Shown here in pieces: positions 8,293 through 15,557 of a stretch of DNA of 64,000 bases. The position numbers were made by a program, and so were the translations under genes. Source of the stretch: Aestuariivirga litoralis (GTDB lineage: Bacteria > Pseudomonadota > Alphaproteobacteria > Rhizobiales > Aestuariivirgaceae). How positions within the stretch are numbered: position 1 is the first letter of the stretch; each line of letters begins with the position of its first letter. The notes under the pieces were generated by a model. It did no database searches. It was not told where the DNA came from and worked only from the letters and a program-made list of their open reading frames with translations. The stretch spans positions 434,001 through 498,000 of the forward strand of contig NZ_WAHS01000001.1 of assembly GCF_015714715.1 (NCBI RefSeq). The letters are read 5' to 3'.

Positions 8293-8710
8293 AAGTTATG
8301 TACTGCTCCGCCCGTCTTTTTCAAAGGAGGGGACGATGCTGATCACAGAGTTCCAACATTGTGAAGAAGAGTGCAGCGCCTGCAGGGTGAAGCCTAACTC
8401 ACTTCATGCCTCCGGGAGCTCCGGTTCTGGACCTTGGGCACTAAGACCCAAGCGCCTTCAATGGCTGACCAATATCAGCCCCGGATTTAAAATCGCTGCG
8501 TTTTGCCTTCGGGCTTCAGGCCTCTCGGCCATCTACAACTCCACACTCAGCATATGCGGGCTTGAAGCCAGGAGCGGGCATTCCCCTCCATTTTCCTTCG
8601 GCGGCGCCATGAGGTGACGCGGCCGGCACCCACCCTTCATCCCTTGCGCAGTGGCGCGAATGTCAGGGCAGGTGTCAGCTTAATTCAAACAGATTTGAAC
8701 TCAGGCAGGA
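8293..8710. other. Gene-poor accessory stretch with one doubtful short reading frame
   Basis: About 420 bp between tcmP and the small secreted-protein gene. A strong Shine-Dalgarno (AAAGGAGG, 5 bases before ATG 8336) opens a 93-codon frame to 8617, beginning MLITEFQHCEEECSACR. The remainder is Ser/Gly/Pro-rich without recognisable domain or convincing coding signature, so I do not call it a gene. It could be a leader peptide or a remnant. A small inverted repeat TTCAAA-CAGA-TTTGAA lies at 8684-8699, just beyond the 3' end of the gene on the opposite strand. Confidence 0.4.
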
Positions 8711-8941
8711 TCAGGGCTTGTGCACGAAGACGAACGCGTGGGCAGACCCGCCGTTCGAATTGGTCGTGGTCGGTGGTTGCGAGTAAACGACCTGGCCATT
8801 CGCCGTTACTGTGACCGAGGTGGTCGTTTGACCGTTGCTCGACGAGACAGACACAGATGTGCCACCCGATGCAGAAACAGTCTTGGCATCCGCAACATGC
8901 GCGGCCAGCACTACGAAACCCGCAATCATCACATATTTCAT
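8711..8941 (-). CDS. Small secreted Ser/Thr-rich protein
   Basis: About 76 residues starting at an ATG with GGAG eight bases upstream; a GTG three codons earlier is also in frame. The first ~18 residues form a signal peptide (MKYVMIAGFVVLAAHVADA, cleavage likely after ADA). The mature ~57 residues are rich in Ser, Thr, Val and Asn, with alternating VSASGGTSVSVSSS and TTTSVTVTANG patterns suggesting a beta-rich periplasmic or surface peptide. No family recognised. It stands alone, and its upstream region is shared with the region carrying the DnaA boxes before ndk. Confidence 0.6.
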   Translation of the reverse strand: MKYVMIAGFVVLAAHVADAKTVSASGGTSVSVSSSNGQTTTSVTVTANGQVVYSQPPTTTNSNGGSAHAFVFVHKP

Positions 8942-9021
8942 TGGGACCACTCCAATTCGCCGTTAACTTGCGCCCCAACTCTGGATGGCATTGAGCCTTG
9001 CGGAACAGCGTGAACTGGCAG

Positions 9022-9041
9022 TTATCCACAGGTTATGCACA
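9022..9041 (+). promoter_or_regulatory. Two tandem DnaA boxes
   Basis: TTATCCACA (9022-9030) and TTATGCACA (9033-9041) each match the DnaA consensus TTATNCACA exactly. They have the same orientation and are spaced 11 bp start to start, i.e. one helical turn. They lie about 125 bp before the ndk start and 81 bp before the start of the small secreted-protein gene on the other strand. No A+T-rich unwinding element or parAB/hemE context suggests an origin here, so regulation or titration of DnaA is more likely. Confidence 0.6.
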
Positions 9042-9104
9042 GGATCGGGTGCCCGGCTGCCTTGGTTGGGCTTTTTCGCTGAATTGCCTGCTCCCGGGCA
9101 GGTC

Positions 9105-9133
9105 TTGCGCTGCAACATCGGCCCCGCTATAGC
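9105..9133 (+). promoter_or_regulatory. Candidate ndk promoter
   Basis: TTGCGC (9105-9110) and TATAGC (9128-9133) are separated by 17 bp and end 32 bp before the ndk start codon. This is the best sigma-70-like pair in the intergenic region; no experimental support. Confidence 0.4.
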
Positions 9134-9165
9134 CCGGCCATTCATTCAAACCTTTGAGGAACACC

Positions 9166-9588
9166 ATGGCTATCGAACGCACTTTCTCCATCATCAAGCC
9201 GGATGCCACCAAGCGTAACCTGACCGGCGCCATCAATGCCGTGATCGAAAAGGCTGGCCTGCGCATCGTGGCGCAGAAGCGCGTGAAGTGGTCGAACGCC
9301 CAGGCCGAAGCCTTCTACGGCGTGCACAAGGAACGCCCCTTCTTCAAGGATCTCGTTTCGTTCATGATCTCCGGCCCGGTGGTCGTGCAGGTTCTGGAAG
9401 GTGAGAACGCCGTTGCCAAATACCGCGACGTGATGGGCGCCACCAATCCGGCCAATGCTGCGCCGGGCACCATCCGCAAGGAATTCGCTGAATCAATCGA
9501 AGCCAATTCGGTGCATGGTTCAGACAGTGCCGACAACGCCAAGATCGAAATCGGCCAGAACTTCACTGATGCAGAAATCGTAGGCTAA
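9166..9588 (+). CDS. ndk: Nucleoside diphosphate kinase
   Basis: 140 residues, the standard size. Transfers the gamma-phosphate of ATP to nucleoside diphosphates through a phospho-histidine, balancing (d)NTP pools in the cytoplasm. Visible: the start [25 protein letters not shown], the [16 protein letters not shown] segment, the [18 protein letters not shown] loop and the active-site His in [12 protein letters not shown]. The ATG at 9166 with GAGGAA upstream is chosen over one four codons earlier, because family proteins begin M-x-x-ERTF. Two DnaA boxes lie upstream, and a VUT transporter gene begins 3 bp after the stop. Confidence 0.97.
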   Translation: MAIERTFSIIKPDATKRNLTGAINAVIEKAGLRIVAQKRVKWSNAQAEAFYGVHKERPFFKDLVSFMISGPVVVQVLEGENAVAKYRDVMGATNPANAAPGTIRKEFAESIEANSVHGSDSADNAKIEIGQNFTDAEIVG

Positions 9589-9591
9589 GGC

Positions 9592-10131
9592 ATGAACAAG
9601 ATCGCGCGTGTCGTTCTCGCCGTGGGGGCTTACATCGCCTTCATCGTGCTGGTGAACCTGCTGTTCATTCCGCAGAATCTGATTGAGGGTGTGACGCAGT
9701 TCACCACCACCAGCTGGATGGGCACGCTGTATCTTGCCAATGTGATTGTGGGTTTCGTTTTCGTGCTGCGTGATTATGCGCAGCGCGAGATCGGCCACAA
9801 GGTGTTGATCGCCACGGCGCTGGCCGGCATTCCGGTCTGGTACTTTGCCGGGCCTGAACTGGCGGCGGCATCGCTGATCGCCTTCATGCTGTCTGAAATG
9901 ACCGACTGGGCGGTTTACACTTTCACCAAGCGCCCGCTGCAGAGCCGCATTTTCATCTCGGCGCTGTTTGCCGTGCCGGTGGATACGCTGGCCTTCCAGC
10001 ATCTGGCCGGTTACCTCACGCCTGCGGCTTTCGTGACAGAAGTTGTGTCGAAAGCGATTGGCGTTGTGGCGGTGTGGTATCTGCTGAAGCTGCGGGTGGG
10101 AAACGCTGAGGTTGCCGCGGCTGGCCATTAA
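9592..10131 (+). CDS. VUT family transporter (queuosine-precursor-transporter-like)
   Basis: 179 residues with about five to six hydrophobic segments. The strand of conserved features LLFIPQNLIEG, VLRDYAQREIGHKVL and LIAFMLSEMTDWAVYTFTKRP identifies the VUT/YhhQ family. Members import small heterocycles such as queuosine precursors (preQ0/preQ1) and are shorter here than the ~220-residue E. coli YhhQ. The gene starts 3 bp after ndk and is likely cotranscribed. The actual substrate is not established by context since no queuosine genes are nearby. Confidence 0.8.
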   Translation: MNKIARVVLAVGAYIAFIVLVNLLFIPQNLIEGVTQFTTTSWMGTLYLANVIVGFVFVLRDYAQREIGHKVLIATALAGIPVWYFAGPELAAASLIAFMLSEMTDWAVYTFTKRPLQSRIFISALFAVPVDTLAFQHLAGYLTPAAFVTEVVSKAIGVVAVWYLLKLRVGNAEVAAAGH

Positions 10132-10134
10132 GGC

Positions 10135-10995
10135 TTACCGCGCAAAGGACGATCGATACTGGCGGGGCGATAGGCCCCGTCTGCGTTTGAAGTGCCGGTT
10201 GAAATTCGCCAGCGAGGCATAGCCCACATCAGACGCGATATGCTGGATGGGCTGACTGGTTCCAGATAAACGCGCGCAGGCTTCGCCGATGCGCAAGCCG
10301 ATCAGATAATCCGAAATTGTCACCTGCATGTGTTTGAGGAACATGCGGTGCAGGCCTGAGACGCTCAAGGAAGCGATCTCAGCAAGTTCCTCAAGCCGCA
10401 CCACTTCATTGTGATGCTGGTGCAGATGCAGGAGCACGCGGTCAATGCGGCTGTTGCGGCTCTCCATCTCGCGCGGTGTGTTGATCGAAAGCGGTGTGGC
10501 CTCCGCCGCTGCCACGCGCAGCAGGATATTGATCAGGCCGATCAGCCGCTGTGCGGGATCACGGGTGTAGATGTCCTGGTACTCGCTCGCGAGTTCGAGG
10601 CCGAGTTTGGAGCCGAACGAAAGCCCGCTCATCCCGCGCGTGATCAGCCGCTCGATGGGGCGCAGCTCCACCGTGCTGGCGGTCAGACTTTCGATCCACT
10701 CCTTGCGGAACCAGAAGACGAGGGCCACATGCGGTTTCGCCTCGTCCTGCTTTTCGCGCGAGGCCCAGGTGTGGGGCAGGTTGGGCCCCACCAGCGCCAG
10801 GTCGCCATGTTCGTAATGGCCCACATGGTCGCCGATGAATCTCTGGCCGCGCGAGTTCAGCGTGAGGGTGAGTTCGAATTCCGGGTGGTGGTGCCACTGG
10901 AAGGGGATGGCGTCATCGAGCCGGCGATTCAGCATCGCCCAGGACGCATCCGGCGGCGGCTGCAATTGCTCCAGAAATGGCCGTTTGGGGCTCAT
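10135..10995 (-). CDS. AraC family transcriptional regulator
   Basis: 286 residues: an N-terminal cupin-type ligand-binding domain (FQWHHHPEFELTLTL and GDLALVGPNLPHTW) and a C-terminal double helix-turn-helix from about residue 185, ending in the AraC signature (DVGYASLANFNRHFKRR, GLSPRQYR). Such proteins usually activate a divergent or nearby operon on binding a small effector. It is transcribed away from the two PhyH dioxygenase genes with 122 bp between starts, so these are the most likely targets. The 3' end converges with the VUT gene, 3 bp apart. Confidence 0.9.
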   Translation of the reverse strand: MSPKRPFLEQLQPPPDASWAMLNRRLDDAIPFQWHHHPEFELTLTLNSRGQRFIGDHVGHYEHGDLALVGPNLPHTWASREKQDEAKPHVALVFWFRKEWIESLTASTVELRPIERLITRGMSGLSFGSKLGLELASEYQDIYTRDPAQRLIGLINILLRVAAAEATPLSINTPREMESRNSRIDRVLLHLHQHHNEVVRLEELAEIASLSVSGLHRMFLKHMQVTISDYLIGLRIGEACARLSGTSQPIQHIASDVGYASLANFNRHFKRRRGLSPRQYRSSFAR

Positions 10996-11117
10996 ATGCT
11001 CTCCAATACGCCAGAATAGTATCAGAATTCGCCCAAGGCCGACAACACGCGATTTTCGGCGTGGCTAATCTGCTCCCTATAAGCCCGCGCAACAGGAGCT
11101 GAAAATGGGAGTTCAAC

Positions 11118-12068
11118 ATGCAAGCCACTCAGACCATGGCCAATCCCACCAAAGTGGACAGCCATCCTATCTCCACCACAACAACCCAGCTGCGCGATAT
11201 CAAGAAGACCCTGCCGCTGCGCGTTCTGTCGCCGGCCGATTGGCAACACTGGATCACCAAGGGCTACGTGATTGTCCGGCAGGCGGTGCCTGTGGAAAAT
11301 GTGGAGCGCCTTGCCGAGCTGCTCTGGCGTTTTGACGAGAAGGACCCGAACGATCCTTCCACCTGGTATGCGCCGATGCGGCGCACCAACCCGATCAAGG
11401 AATTGAACAATGCCGGCATGGTGGAAATCTATAACCACCAGCTGCTCTGGGACAACCGGATGAACGCCCGCGTCTATGATGCGTTCGTGGATATCTGGGA
11501 CCAGGAAGACTTGTGGGTGGCGATTGACCGCGCCAATCTCAACCCGCCGAAAAAAACAAAGGGCAATCCGGAAGGTTTCATTCACTGGGACGTGGACACG
11601 TCGCTGTCGCCGCCGCCGGTGGGTGTGCAAGGCGTGCTGAGCCTCAAGAAGCAGGACGGCGATGTTGGCGGCTTTCAATGCGTGCCCTATCTGTTTGAAC
11701 ATTTCGAAGACTGGGTGAAAACGCAGCCGGCTGATCGTGATCCGCTGCATCCTGACATGACCGGCCTGACACGCGTCAATCTCGACATGGAGCCGGGCGA
11801 TTTGATGATTTTCAATTCGCTTCTGGCGCATGGCGTGCGGCCCAACCATTCCGACACCCGCGTGCGCATGGCGCAGTATATTTCGATGTTCCCCGCCAAC
11901 TGGGACGACGAAGAAACACGGCTGGAGCGGGTGCGCCTGTGGCGCGAGCTGGACCATCCGCAGCGGGATTCCATGCCGGGTGATCCGCGCGAATGGGAAA
12001 AGAAGAACGCCACCACAGCGAAGCTTACGCCCTTGGGCGAAAAGCTGCTGGGTTCGGCGCGCTGGTAA
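11118..12068 (+). CDS. Phytanoyl-CoA dioxygenase (PhyH) family protein, copy 1
   Basis: 316 residues. Fe(II)/2-oxoglutarate-dependent oxygenase fold: the HxD pair sits in IHWDVDTS (about residues 157-159) and the distal His and 2-oxoglutarate Arg in AHGVRPNHSDTRVRM (about 243-257). Other family features are VIVRQAVPVENVERL near residue 55 and DMEPGDLMIFNSLLAHG. Members hydroxylate small organic substrates using O2 and 2-oxoglutarate. Start chosen at the ATG with GGAG six bases upstream. A close paralogue follows after 15 bp and an AraC regulator is divergent. Substrate unknown. Confidence 0.87.
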   Translation: MQATQTMANPTKVDSHPISTTTTQLRDIKKTLPLRVLSPADWQHWITKGYVIVRQAVPVENVERLAELLWRFDEKDPNDPSTWYAPMRRTNPIKELNNAGMVEIYNHQLLWDNRMNARVYDAFVDIWDQEDLWVAIDRANLNPPKKTKGNPEGFIHWDVDTSLSPPPVGVQGVLSLKKQDGDVGGFQCVPYLFEHFEDWVKTQPADRDPLHPDMTGLTRVNLDMEPGDLMIFNSLLAHGVRPNHSDTRVRMAQYISMFPANWDDEETRLERVRLWRELDHPQRDSMPGDPREWEKKNATTAKLTPLGEKLLGSARW

Positions 12069-12083
12069 TTTCAGGAGAGAAAC

Positions 12084-13037
12084 ATGCAATCCAACACAGC
12101 CACTATGGGCCACGCCTTGAAGCGCGACGCGCACTGGACCTCATCATCCACCGTGCAGCTCAAGGACATCAAGAAGAAGCTGCCGCTGCGGGTGCTGTCG
12201 GAAGCGGATTGGAAGCAGTGGACGACCAAGGGCTATGTGATTGTGCGCCAAGCGGTGCCGGCGGCCAATGTCGAGCGGCTGGCCGATCTGCTCTGGAAAT
12301 TTGACGAGAAGGACCCGGCGGACAGCTCCACTTGGTATGCGCCGCAGCGCCGCGACCACATCATGAAGGAGCTGAACGGCACCGGCATGCTGGAAATCTA
12401 TAACCACCAATATCTCTGGGACAACCGGATGGAGAAGCGCGTCTATGATGCCTTCGTCGATATTTGGGACCGTGAGGATTTATGGGTGGCGATTGACCGC
12501 GCCAATCTCAACCCGCCCAAAAAGGTAAAAGGCAATGCCGATGGCTTCATCCATTGGGATGTGGACACCTCAATCACCCCGCCGCCAATTGGCGTGCAGG
12601 GCGTGCTGAGCCTGAAGAAGCAGGATGGCGATGTCGGTGGCTTCCAGAGCGTGCCTTATCTGTTTGAGCATTTCAATGAATGGGTGAAGACGCAGCCAGC
12701 CGACCGCGATCCGATGCATCCGGACATGACGGGGCTGAGCCGCGTCAATGTCGATATGGAGCCGGGCGATTTGATGATCTTCAATTCGCTGCTGGCGCAT
12801 GGCGTGCGGCCGAACCATTCTGATAACAGGGTGCGCATGGCGCAATACATCTCGATGTTCCCGGCTGATCCTGAAGATGCGGAAACACGTGCTGAGCGCG
12901 TCCGCCTGTGGCGCGAACTGGATCACCCCAAGCGTGATGCCTTCCCTGGCGATCCGCGCGGCTGGGAAGCGAAGAATGCGACTACGGCCAAGCTCAATCC
13001 ATTGGGTGAAAAACTGCTCGGCCTGACGGACTGGTAG
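12084..13037 (+). CDS. Phytanoyl-CoA dioxygenase (PhyH) family protein, copy 2
   Basis: 317 residues, aligned end to end with copy 1 without gaps of note and sharing most residues, including the IHWDVDTS metal site and the AHGVRPNHSDNRVRM segment. Differences cluster in the N-terminal ~30 residues, the region around residues 95-115 and the C-terminal 40 residues (PADPEDAETRAER here, PANWDDEETRLER in copy 1). This is a tandem duplication within one transcription unit, with an AGGAGA Shine-Dalgarno before the ATG. Both copies keep the catalytic residues, so both are probably active and may differ in substrate or act as a heteromer. Confidence 0.87.
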   Translation: MQSNTATMGHALKRDAHWTSSSTVQLKDIKKKLPLRVLSEADWKQWTTKGYVIVRQAVPAANVERLADLLWKFDEKDPADSSTWYAPQRRDHIMKELNGTGMLEIYNHQYLWDNRMEKRVYDAFVDIWDREDLWVAIDRANLNPPKKVKGNADGFIHWDVDTSITPPPIGVQGVLSLKKQDGDVGGFQSVPYLFEHFNEWVKTQPADRDPMHPDMTGLSRVNVDMEPGDLMIFNSLLAHGVRPNHSDNRVRMAQYISMFPADPEDAETRAERVRLWRELDHPKRDAFPGDPRGWEAKNATTAKLNPLGEKLLGLTDW

Positions 13038-13096
13038 GCGTTTGCAAATCGCCTTCTCTTGTCTATGTTGCTTTTCTGTAACGGGGGAAATCGAAC

Positions 13097-13678
13097 ATGG
13101 GCAAGGGCAGGCTTGAGGCCTTTTTTGATGCGGTGGTTGCTGTTGCCATCACTATCATGGTTTTGGAACTGAAGCCGCCACATGGCGCGGAACCCGCTGA
13201 GTTGCTGGGCGCGTTGCCCATTTTCCTCAGCTACATCCTGAGCTTCATCTATATCGGCATCTATTGGGTCAACCACCACCATTTCTATTACCTGGTTCAC
13301 AAGATCTCTGGTGGCATGCTGTGGGCCAACCTGCATTTGCTGTTCTGGCTTTCGCTCATTCCCTTCACGACGGGCTGGATGGGAGAGAACCATTTCGCCA
13401 TGTGGCCGGTTGTCGTTTACGCGTTGAACCTGCTGGCCTGCGCCATCGCCTACACGATCATGTCGTTCGTGGCTGTCGGCGTGCATGGTGCTGGTTCAGA
13501 CGTGGCCAAGGCGGTGGGCCGCGACAAGAAGGGCAAGATTTCGCTGGTGATCTATCTGCTCTCGTTGCCGCTTGCCTTCATCAATCCGATGCTGTCTTGC
13601 GCCTGTTTCGTTGCCGTGGCGCTGATCTGGTTCATTCCGGATCGCCGCATTGAACGCGTGATGGGCGCGGGCGTTTAG
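13097..13678 (+). CDS. TMEM175 family (DUF1211) membrane protein, putative potassium channel
   Basis: 193 residues with about six hydrophobic segments. The N-terminal RLEAFFDAVVAVAITIMVLE corresponds to the TMEM175 span-1 signature R-x3-FSD-x-V-x-AIAIT, with Phe in place of Ser in FSD. The following YIGIYWVNHHHFYYLV and ANLHLLFWLSLIPFTTGWMG segments are characteristic. Prokaryotic homologues form tetrameric K+ leak channels. The last 4 bp overlap the convergent EamA gene. The altered FSD is common in this subfamily, so the ion selectivity should not be taken for granted. Confidence 0.82.
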   Translation: MGKGRLEAFFDAVVAVAITIMVLELKPPHGAEPAELLGALPIFLSYILSFIYIGIYWVNHHHFYYLVHKISGGMLWANLHLLFWLSLIPFTTGWMGENHFAMWPVVVYALNLLACAIAYTIMSFVAVGVHGAGSDVAKAVGRDKKGKISLVIYLLSLPLAFINPMLSCACFVAVALIWFIPDRRIERVMGAGV

Positions 13679-14574
13679 ACGCGGCCGGGATCAATCATTT
13701 CCATCGCTGATCGCTTGCGCTCGTGGTTTGAAATCCACAACGCGCAGGCAATGAGGATTGCCACGCCCACGAAGGTAAAGACATCCGGGAAGTTGCCAAA
13801 GAAATACCAGCCGGCCAGAACGGCGTTGATCATTTCGGCATAGCCAAAGGGTGCGAGCAGCGAAGCTTCGCAATATTCAAAGGCGCGGATGACCAGATAG
13901 TTTGCGAAAGTGCCGATGGCGGAAAGACTGAACATCATGAGCCATTGTTCAATTGTGGGCCATTGCCACTGCGTGAGCATGATCACACTGGCAATCACAC
14001 CTCCAAGGAACGATGTGTAAAAAGTGTTGGCCAAGGCCGACGAATTGCCAGCCAGCTTGCGCGAAATAATCAGCACAAAAGCCGAAGCGCAGCCTGAGGC
14101 GAAGGCCAGCAGCGTGCCGGGATTGAATGCGACGAGGCCGGGGCGGATGATCACCAGCACACCAAGAAAGCCGATGGCCACGGCGATCCAGCGGCGCAGG
14201 TCCACCGTTTCTTTCAACAGGAAGGGCGCCAATGCCGTGAGCATGATGGGCTGGATGAAATAGATCGATAGTGTTTCGGCCACGCCCTGGAATTTCATCG
14301 CGGAGAAAAACAGGAAGGTGGTGGCGACGATGAAAATCGCACGGCCGCCATTCAGTTTAACATCGCGCAGTGCCAGCGCGCTCCGGCCTTCCAGCGCAAT
14401 CAGGATCGGCATAGTCATCAAGGCGCCCAGGAAGAGACGGGCCCACACGATCTCCATGATGGGCAAGCCTTGCTCGCCCAGCTTCTTGGCCATCACATCG
14501 AGGAACGGAAAGATCAGCATCGCGGTGAGCATATGCGCGATGCCGATCAGGGATTTGTTGATGGGCTTGCTCAT
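13675..14574 (-). CDS. EamA/DMT family transporter, copy 2 of a tandem pair
   Basis: 299 residues, ten predicted membrane spans in two EamA repeats. Typical features include IVWARLFLGALMTMPI in span 2, YFIQPIMLTALAPFLLKE at the end of the first repeat, and GYAEMINAVLAGWYFFGNFPD in the second. Drug/metabolite transporters export amino acids, nucleosides or other metabolites. The start overlaps the end of the upstream EamA gene by 4 bp (ATGA), so the two are translationally coupled. Substrate unknown. Confidence 0.88.
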   Translation of the reverse strand: MSKPINKSLIGIAHMLTAMLIFPFLDVMAKKLGEQGLPIMEIVWARLFLGALMTMPILIALEGRSALALRDVKLNGGRAIFIVATTFLFFSAMKFQGVAETLSIYFIQPIMLTALAPFLLKETVDLRRWIAVAIGFLGVLVIIRPGLVAFNPGTLLAFASGCASAFVLIISRKLAGNSSALANTFYTSFLGGVIASVIMLTQWQWPTIEQWLMMFSLSAIGTFANYLVIRAFEYCEASLLAPFGYAEMINAVLAGWYFFGNFPDVFTFVGVAILIACALWISNHERKRSAMEMIDPGRV

Positions 14575-15494
14575 GGATGCGCCGCCGCTTCGCTGGCTTC
14601 AGCGGCCATTTTGCGGCGCTCGTTCTGTGAGATGTAAATGGCGCAGGCAATCAGGATGGCGACACCGAGGAAGGTGTAGCGATCCGGAAAGTCGTTGAAA
14701 AACACCCAGCCCAGAATGACCGAAGTTACCATCTCGGAATAGTTCAGGGGCGAGAGCAGGGAAGCCTCGCCGTAATCATAGGCTTTGGTGATGAAATAGT
14801 GGCCGAGGATGGCAATGCCGCCCAAAGCCAAGAGCAACAGCCATTGCTGCGGCAGTGGCGGCAGCCAGTAGGTGGGTGCCAGTGCGGTGAGAGCCACAGC
14901 CCCGATGGCGCTGGTCTGGAAGGTGGTAATGATCGGATCGGCGCGGCCCTGCAACGCGCGGGTGATCAGGATGTAGAAGGCGGATGACAGGCCGGCGAGC
15001 AAGGCCAGGAAGTGACCGGCGCTGAATTCCTGAATGCCCGGCCGGATGATGATCAACACGCCGATGAAACCGGCAAAGACCACTGCCCAGCGGGTCAGGT
15101 CCACCTTCTCCTTCAACACGAAGGGTGAGAGAGCCACGATCAATACGGGCTGCACAAAATAGATCGACAGCGTATCGGCCACCGGCAGGTAATGCAAAGA
15201 CGCGAAGAAAAATGCTGTGCCCATGATCAGGCATAAAGCGCGCAAGCTGTTGAGCAGCGGGTTGACCGGATGCAGGGCCGCACGCCCCTTGCTGCGCAAT
15301 GCGAAAGGCAAAGTGAGGAGGGCACCAAAGAAAAACCTGGCCCAGACCAGCTCCGGCACGGGAATGCCTTGCCGACCGAGATGTTTGGCGATGACGTCAA
15401 TCATCGGCAGGATGGCCATGGCCGACAGGAGCAAGACGATGCTCAGAAGCGTCTTGTTGCGGGCAACGGGCGTAGCGGCGGCGGACATGGCCAT
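14571..15494 (-). CDS. EamA/DMT family transporter, copy 1 of a tandem pair
   Basis: 307 residues, ten predicted spans. Parallel to its neighbour: LVWARFFFGALLTLPFALR, YFVQPVLIVALSPFVLKEKV, FIGVLIIIRPGIQEF and NYSEMVTSVILGWVFFNDFPD. Sequence resemblance to the downstream copy is clear along the entire length, consistent with tandem duplication. The two could work as a heterodimer, though most EamA proteins act alone. The gene is 63 bp downstream of the dimethylglycine-dehydrogenase-like gene, on the same strand, and may export or import a related metabolite. Confidence 0.88.
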   Translation of the reverse strand: MAMSAAATPVARNKTLLSIVLLLSAMAILPMIDVIAKHLGRQGIPVPELVWARFFFGALLTLPFALRSKGRAALHPVNPLLNSLRALCLIMGTAFFFASLHYLPVADTLSIYFVQPVLIVALSPFVLKEKVDLTRWAVVFAGFIGVLIIIRPGIQEFSAGHFLALLAGLSSAFYILITRALQGRADPIITTFQTSAIGAVALTALAPTYWLPPLPQQWLLLLALGGIAILGHYFITKAYDYGEASLLSPLNYSEMVTSVILGWVFFNDFPDRYTFLGVAILIACAIYISQNERRKMAAEASEAAAHP

Positions 15495-15557
15495 CCGTTT
15501 ACCCGTGCGCCCAAGGCCAAACCACCCCCGGCCAGAAAGAATCCGGTTCTGGCCCTA

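Noticed and set aside
9022-9041. Chromosome replication origin
   Set aside because: Two DnaA boxes alone are not enough; there is no A+T-rich unwinding region and no hemE/parAB/dnaA context.
9051-9076. GCCC...GGGCTTTTT hairpin before ndk
   Set aside because: Only four Watson-Crick pairs with a long loop, and no plus-strand gene upstream that would need it.
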